A DNA stretch of 64,000 nt from Flavobacterium zhairuonense (GTDB lineage Bacteria; Bacteroidota; Bacteroidia; Flavobacteriales; Flavobacteriaceae): assembly GCF_004352915.1 (NCBI RefSeq), contig NZ_SJSY01000071.1:1-64000 (forward strand), in the 5' to 3' direction. Under the pieces are notes generated by a model, which did no database searches, was not told the DNA's origin, and saw nothing but the letters and a program-made list of their open reading frames with translations. Positions 60,944-64,000 of the stretch are shown piece by piece. The position numbers were made by a program, and so were the translations under genes. How positions within the stretch are numbered: the first letter of the stretch is position 1; each line of letters starts with the position of its first letter.

Positions 60944-61012
60944 CAAGAAAAAAACACAGAGATTCACAAAATTTTGCGTTCCTCTGTGTCTTCTTTGTGT
61001 ATCTCTGTGAAA
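60944..61012. repeat. Imperfect palindrome, CACAGAGA/TCTCTGTG family
   Basis: ACACAGAGATTCACAAAATTTTGCG, then CTCTGTGTCTTCTTTGTGTATCTCTGTGAAAT: CACAGAGATTCAC pairs with GTGTATCTCTGTG. It lies 3' of purE. Confidence 0.6.
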
Positions 61013-61498
61013 TTACTTTTTTAAACCTTCAGCCGCTTTATTAACTGCTGCTTTCAATTCTTCTTTATAAGAAATAATAGTATCTAAAACTTTTTTATCG
61101 TGGCTTCCGATGATTTGTGCTGCTAAGATTCCAGCATTTTTTGCTCCGTTTAAAGCTACAGTTGCAACAGGAACGCCACCTGGCATTTGCAGAATTGATA
61201 AAACAGAATCCCAACCATCAATAGAATTGCTTGATTTTACTGGAACTCCAATTACTGGAAGCGGAGACATTGAAGCCACCATTCCTGGTAAATGTGCTGC
61301 ACCGCCCGCACCAGCAATAATTACCGAAATACTGCGATTGTGTGCATTTTTGCTGAAATCGAATAATTTCTCCGGCGTTCTGTGTGCCGAAACGATATCT
61401 ACTTCAACTTCTACATTAAATTGTTTTAATATGTCGATTGCATCCTGCATAACTGGCATGTCGGAGATGCTTCCCATTATAATAGCTACTTTGCTCAT
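61013..61498 (-). CDS. purE: 5-(carboxyamino)imidazole ribonucleotide mutase, PurE
   Basis: 161 residues of class I PurE. IMGSISDMPVMQDA and VSAHRTPEKLF carry the active-site His, followed by AGAGGAAHLPGMVAS and GVPVKSS. It converts N5-CAIR to CAIR in purine synthesis. purK lies 84 bp upstream on the same strand, the expected partner of class I PurE. Confidence 0.97.
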   Translation of the reverse strand: MSKVAIIMGSISDMPVMQDAIDILKQFNVEVEVDIVSAHRTPEKLFDFSKNAHNRSISVIIAGAGGAAHLPGMVASMSPLPVIGVPVKSSNSIDGWDSVLSILQMPGGVPVATVALNGAKNAGILAAQIIGSHDKKVLDTIISYKEELKAAVNKAAEGLKK

Positions 61499-61582
61499 TT
61501 TTTTTATTTAAAGATTAAATGATTGAAAGATTTAAAAATTAGTACATCAATCTTTAAATTTTTCAATCTTTAAATTTTTTAA

Positions 61583-62743
61583 TTATTCTGAAATCACTTT
61601 AATAGTTTCTTTAACTTCCTGTGCAATTCTTCTTGCCTCAGCCATATTTTCATTTACGATCGTAACATGACCCATTTTTCTGAAAGGACGAGTTTGTTTC
61701 TTTCCGTAAATATGAGGTGTAACACCATCCCATCCTAAAATGGTTTCGATGTTTTCATACACAACATTTCCAGAATGACCTTCGGCACCGACTAAATTTA
61801 CCATAATTCCGGCAACTTTGCTGTCTGTGTTTCCTAGGGGAAGATCTAAGATAGCACGTAAATGATTTTCGAATTGTGAAGTATAACTTGCTTCAATTGA
61901 ATAATGCCCAGAATTGTGCGGACGAGGAGCAACTTCATTAACTAAAATTTCATCATCTTGAGTCTGGAACATTTCAACTGCTAAAAGACCAACATGATTA
62001 AAATTCTCTGAAACTTTTAAGGCAACTGCTCTCGCTTTTTCTGCTACTTTATCATCAATTCTTGCTGGGCAGATTACATATTCAACTTGGTTTGCTTCAG
62101 GATGAAATTCCATTTCTACAACTGGATACGTTTTCATTTCGCCTGATGGATTTCTAACTACAATTACCGCCAATTCGTTTTTGAACGGAACCATAGTTTC
62201 TGCAATGCATTCTACATTTGGCAATGTATCTAAATCTGAAATCTGGCGAACTATTTTTACTCCGTTTCCATCGTAACCAAATTCGGTGCATTTCCAAACA
62301 AATGGCAATTTGATTGTTGATTGTTGATTAACGATTTCTGATTTTAGATTTTCAAGGTTCTCAAATCTTTTGAAAGGTGCAGTTGGGATATTATTTTTAG
62401 CGTAAAAATCTTTTTGAACACCTTTATTCTGAATTCCTTTTAAGGTTTTTGGAGATGGATATACTTTTAAGCCTTCGTTTTCTAGTTGCGTTAAAGCTTC
62501 AAGATTTACCAATTCGATTTCGAAAGTCAAAACATCGACTTGTTTTCCGAAATTGTAAACCGTTTCATAATCCATTAGATCGCCTTGAAAAAACTTGTTG
62601 CATGCAATTTTACTAGGCGCTTCGTCGCTTGGATCGAGAACGTAAGTTTGTATATCAAATTTTCGGGTGTCAAACAAAAGCATTTTGCCTAATTGTCCGC
62701 CACCTAATATTCCTAATTTAAAATCAGAAGAAAAATAATTCAT
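61583..62743 (-). CDS. purK: 5-(carboxyamino)imidazole ribonucleotide synthase, PurK
   Basis: 386 residues from the ATG at 62743, which gives the usual KLGILGGGQLGKML near the N-terminus; an in-frame ATG at 62791 adds 16 basic residues. ATP-grasp features include KCTEFGYDGNGV, LAVIVVRNPSGE and NEVAPRPHNSGHYSIEA. It carboxylates AIR to N5-CAIR with ATP and bicarbonate for PurE. The two genes are adjacent on the same strand. Confidence 0.96.
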   Translation of the reverse strand: MNYFSSDFKLGILGGGQLGKMLLFDTRKFDIQTYVLDPSDEAPSKIACNKFFQGDLMDYETVYNFGKQVDVLTFEIELVNLEALTQLENEGLKVYPSPKTLKGIQNKGVQKDFYAKNNIPTAPFKRFENLENLKSEIVNQQSTIKLPFVWKCTEFGYDGNGVKIVRQISDLDTLPNVECIAETMVPFKNELAVIVVRNPSGEMKTYPVVEMEFHPEANQVEYVICPARIDDKVAEKARAVALKVSENFNHVGLLAVEMFQTQDDEILVNEVAPRPHNSGHYSIEASYTSQFENHLRAILDLPLGNTDSKVAGIMVNLVGAEGHSGNVVYENIETILGWDGVTPHIYGKKQTRPFRKMGHVTIVNENMAEARRIAQEVKETIKVISE

Positions 62744-62810
62744 TTTGTGTTGTGTTTTTGCAAAGATACTTTTTAATCTTTTTTTAGCCAAAATTTAGTT
62801 TTTCTGCCAC

Positions 62811-62828
62811 TCCCGATAGCTATCGGGA
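62811..62828. repeat. Perfect 18-bp palindrome
   Basis: TCCCGATAGCTATCGGGA, no spacer. It lies upstream of purK. I recall CCCGATAGCTATCGGG as over-represented in many Bacteroidota genomes. Confidence 0.75.
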
Positions 62829-62857
62829 TAAAAGGATTAGAAAGGATTTTTTTTGTT

Positions 62858-62941
62858 TGCCACGAATTACACCAATTTTCACTAATTAATTTTTAAAATC
62901 GAGTCAAAGAAAAATTCGTGTAAATTGGTGTAATTTGTGGC
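62858..62941. repeat. Imperfect palindrome, CACGAATT family
   Basis: TGCCACGAATTACACCAATT and AATTGGTGTAATTTGTGGC are the outer arms; an inner ATTAATTTTTAAAAT/AAAAATTCGTG part is looser. Same family as 10543-10606 and 52557-52715. Confidence 0.7.
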
Positions 62942-62948
62942 TGAAAAA

Positions 62949-63500
62949 CTATTTGATTTTCTTCAAAACTTCTTTGGCGACGGCTTTGTAGGCGGGTGAA
63001 TGGTCTCCGAAATCTTTATCAATAATCACTTTGAGTTCGGGATGAATCCAGTCGTAATAATTTCCGAGAATGTATAAGGTTCTGATAGAATAGGCTTTTG
63101 TGGCAACTTTGGTATCATTGATCAGCCAGTCGAAAGAGGCTTCGATGCAGTCTTGCAAGTTTTCTTCTGAAAGTTGAATCCCGTTTTCGTTTTTCTTGTA
63201 ATGCGATTTTACCAAAAGCTGAACGACTTTTGCAATAGGACGCATGGAACTCTCGTCTTTTAAAATTTTCAGATTGGAACAGAAAAAATCAAGATGAGGT
63301 TGAAGCCAATTTAATTCTTCGTAAGAAACAAATTCTAAAATCCAACAGGCTTTATGATTGTTTTTGTCTTCGGGTGAAAAGCAAATCGAAACCAACTCGC
63401 TAAAAAGTGAAGGATTTTCTAAAACATCCTGTGCCGTTTTGAGACGATTTTCTCGATAAGCATTGACATAATCCAGTTTTTTCTGCAGTTCGGAAAGCAT
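62949..63500 (-). CDS. Helical (ARM/HEAT-like) protein, unknown
   Basis: 183 residues, almost all alpha-helical, in repeated ~35-residue helical pairs (LENPSLFSELVSICFS..., ACWILEFVSYEELNWLQPHL, ASFDWLINDTKVATKAYSIRTLYILG), like HEAT/ARM solenoids. No catalytic motif. It lies between a TonB-dependent receptor gene and purK on the same strand, 23 bp after the receptor. Homologues are sometimes labelled adenylosuccinate lyase, but nothing in this sequence supports that. Confidence 0.7.
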   Translation of the reverse strand: MLSELQKKLDYVNAYRENRLKTAQDVLENPSLFSELVSICFSPEDKNNHKACWILEFVSYEELNWLQPHLDFFCSNLKILKDESSMRPIAKVVQLLVKSHYKKNENGIQLSEENLQDCIEASFDWLINDTKVATKAYSIRTLYILGNYYDWIHPELKVIIDKDFGDHSPAYKAVAKEVLKKIK

Positions 63501-63523
63501 TGTTTTTGATGTTTAATACGTCG

Positions 63524-64000
63524 CTAAAATAAGTAATTTAATGAGATAATTCCGTAATAGTTTATTGGTAGACCTGGATAATAGAATCTTGGCTGTGCAT
63601 TTCCAACTCCTGTTGCATTGGTCAAAATCATTGAAGCGTATTTTTCGTTCCAGACATTATTTATGCCTGCGTCTAAATGTGCGTTTAATCCATATAAAAT
63701 CTCAAATTGATAGCCTGTTTTTAAATTCAAAAGCGAATAAGAATCAGAATAATCTGCATTAGAATCGTTCATTGGGATTTTATCTGTAAACTGGAAATCG
63801 GCTGAAAAGTAAAAGCCTGAATTAGTATTTAAATTAAAACCTGCACTTGCCGTATTCGCTGGAACTCCGGTTAATTTGTTTCCAGAATAATCATTTCCGT
63901 TATCGACAAATTCTTTGAATTCATAATTTCCTATTGAAGCACCTACGTAAGAGTTTAAATTGAAAATTCGATTTATTGCCCAATTATGATTTAACGAAAT
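63524..64000 (-). CDS. TonB-dependent receptor, C-terminal part (partial at window edge)
   Basis: The frame stays open to position 64000, so the protein continues outside the window; 158 residues are visible. Strand pattern (alternating hydrophobic/polar segments such as YSLLNLKTGYQFEIL, DAGINNVWNEKY) and the end IISLNYLF, with terminal Phe, are typical of an outer-membrane beta-barrel. The INNVWNEKYAS motif is common in TonB-dependent receptors near the last strands. Substrate cannot be inferred without the N-terminus. Confidence 0.85.
   Translation of the reverse strand: MSLNHNWAINRIFNLNSYVGASIGNYEFKEFVDNGNDYSGNKLTGVPANTASAGFNLNTNSGFYFSADFQFTDKIPMNDSNADYSDSYSLLNLKTGYQFEILYGLNAHLDAGINNVWNEKYASMILTNATGVGNAQPRFYYPGLPINYYGIISLNYLF

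Noticed and set aside
62949..63500. Adenylosuccinate lyase annotation for the helical protein
   Set aside because: None of the lyase signature motifs is present and it is far too short.

Overview
The window looks like a chromosomal segment of a Flavobacterium-type bacterium (Bacteroidota, Flavobacteriaceae). This rests on very low GC, -7 promoter boxes of the TAnnTTTG type, ~800-residue two-unit FtsX permeases, a Gly-rich TonB, many SPII lipoproteins, and the dense intergenic palindromic repeats typical of this family. There is no CRISPR array, insertion sequence, prophage or origin that I can recognise. The assignment comes from reading proteins and motifs; no search was run.

Layout. 1-320: the 3' end of a 5S rRNA, then tRNA-Phe and tRNA-Leu. 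0.4-1.9 kb: a Crp/Fnr regulator followed by an orphan LpxA-like acyltransferase. 1.9-10.5 kb: a MacB/LolD-like ABC module (ATPase plus two paralogous permeases) divergent from a sigma-54-type response regulator and its histidine kinase; two palindromes with centres 21 bp apart precede the regulator start. 10.7-12.6 kb: a short endonuclease V and a membrane protein ending in a Cys-Gly-Ser-Ser repeat tail. 12.6-26.4 kb: a detoxification and efflux neighbourhood: AraC regulator, close homologue of the tetracycline monooxygenase Tet(X), SMR exporter, second Crp/Fnr regulator, RND tripartite pump, VOC protein, an FAD monooxygenase carrying a DnaJ-like zinc finger, and a beta-lactamase-fold serine hydrolase.

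26.5-28.8 kb is a patch of four poorly recognised genes next to tRNA-Tyr and tRNA-Val. Two of them read as single proteins only if a poly-T tract changes length by one base. 29.2-34 kb: a duplicated-domain secreted protein, folC, exbB-exbD and a tonB in the opposite orientation; exbD and tonB are separated by four consecutive inverted repeats. 34-50 kb is mostly housekeeping: amino-acid dehydrogenase, acyl-CoA dehydrogenase, M28 peptidase, SDR, SprT-like protein, MlaE/MlaF-like lipid transporter, glycosyltransferase, methyltransferase, KAS III and gcvP. It is interrupted at 39.7-40.2 kb by a 414-bp element with perfect 18-bp terminal inverted repeats and a four-helix-bundle gene.

50.7-55.3 kb is a seven-gene run headed by a GbsR/MarR-like regulator, with two near-identical palindromic operators. 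55.3-64 kb: a CPA1 antiporter, a HicAB toxin-antitoxin pair with its own operator, a SanA-like protein, an M3 peptidase, a RelE/ParE pair, purE/purK, an unknown helical protein and the C-terminus of a TonB-dependent receptor cut by the window edge.

Most promising for follow-up: the Tet(X)-like enzyme, the zinc-finger/FAD fusion, the CGSS-tailed membrane protein, the paired operators (EBP, GbsR, HicAB), the TIR-bounded four-helix-bundle element, the structured repeat that starts 9-12 nt after two stop codons, and the poly-T frameshift pair.
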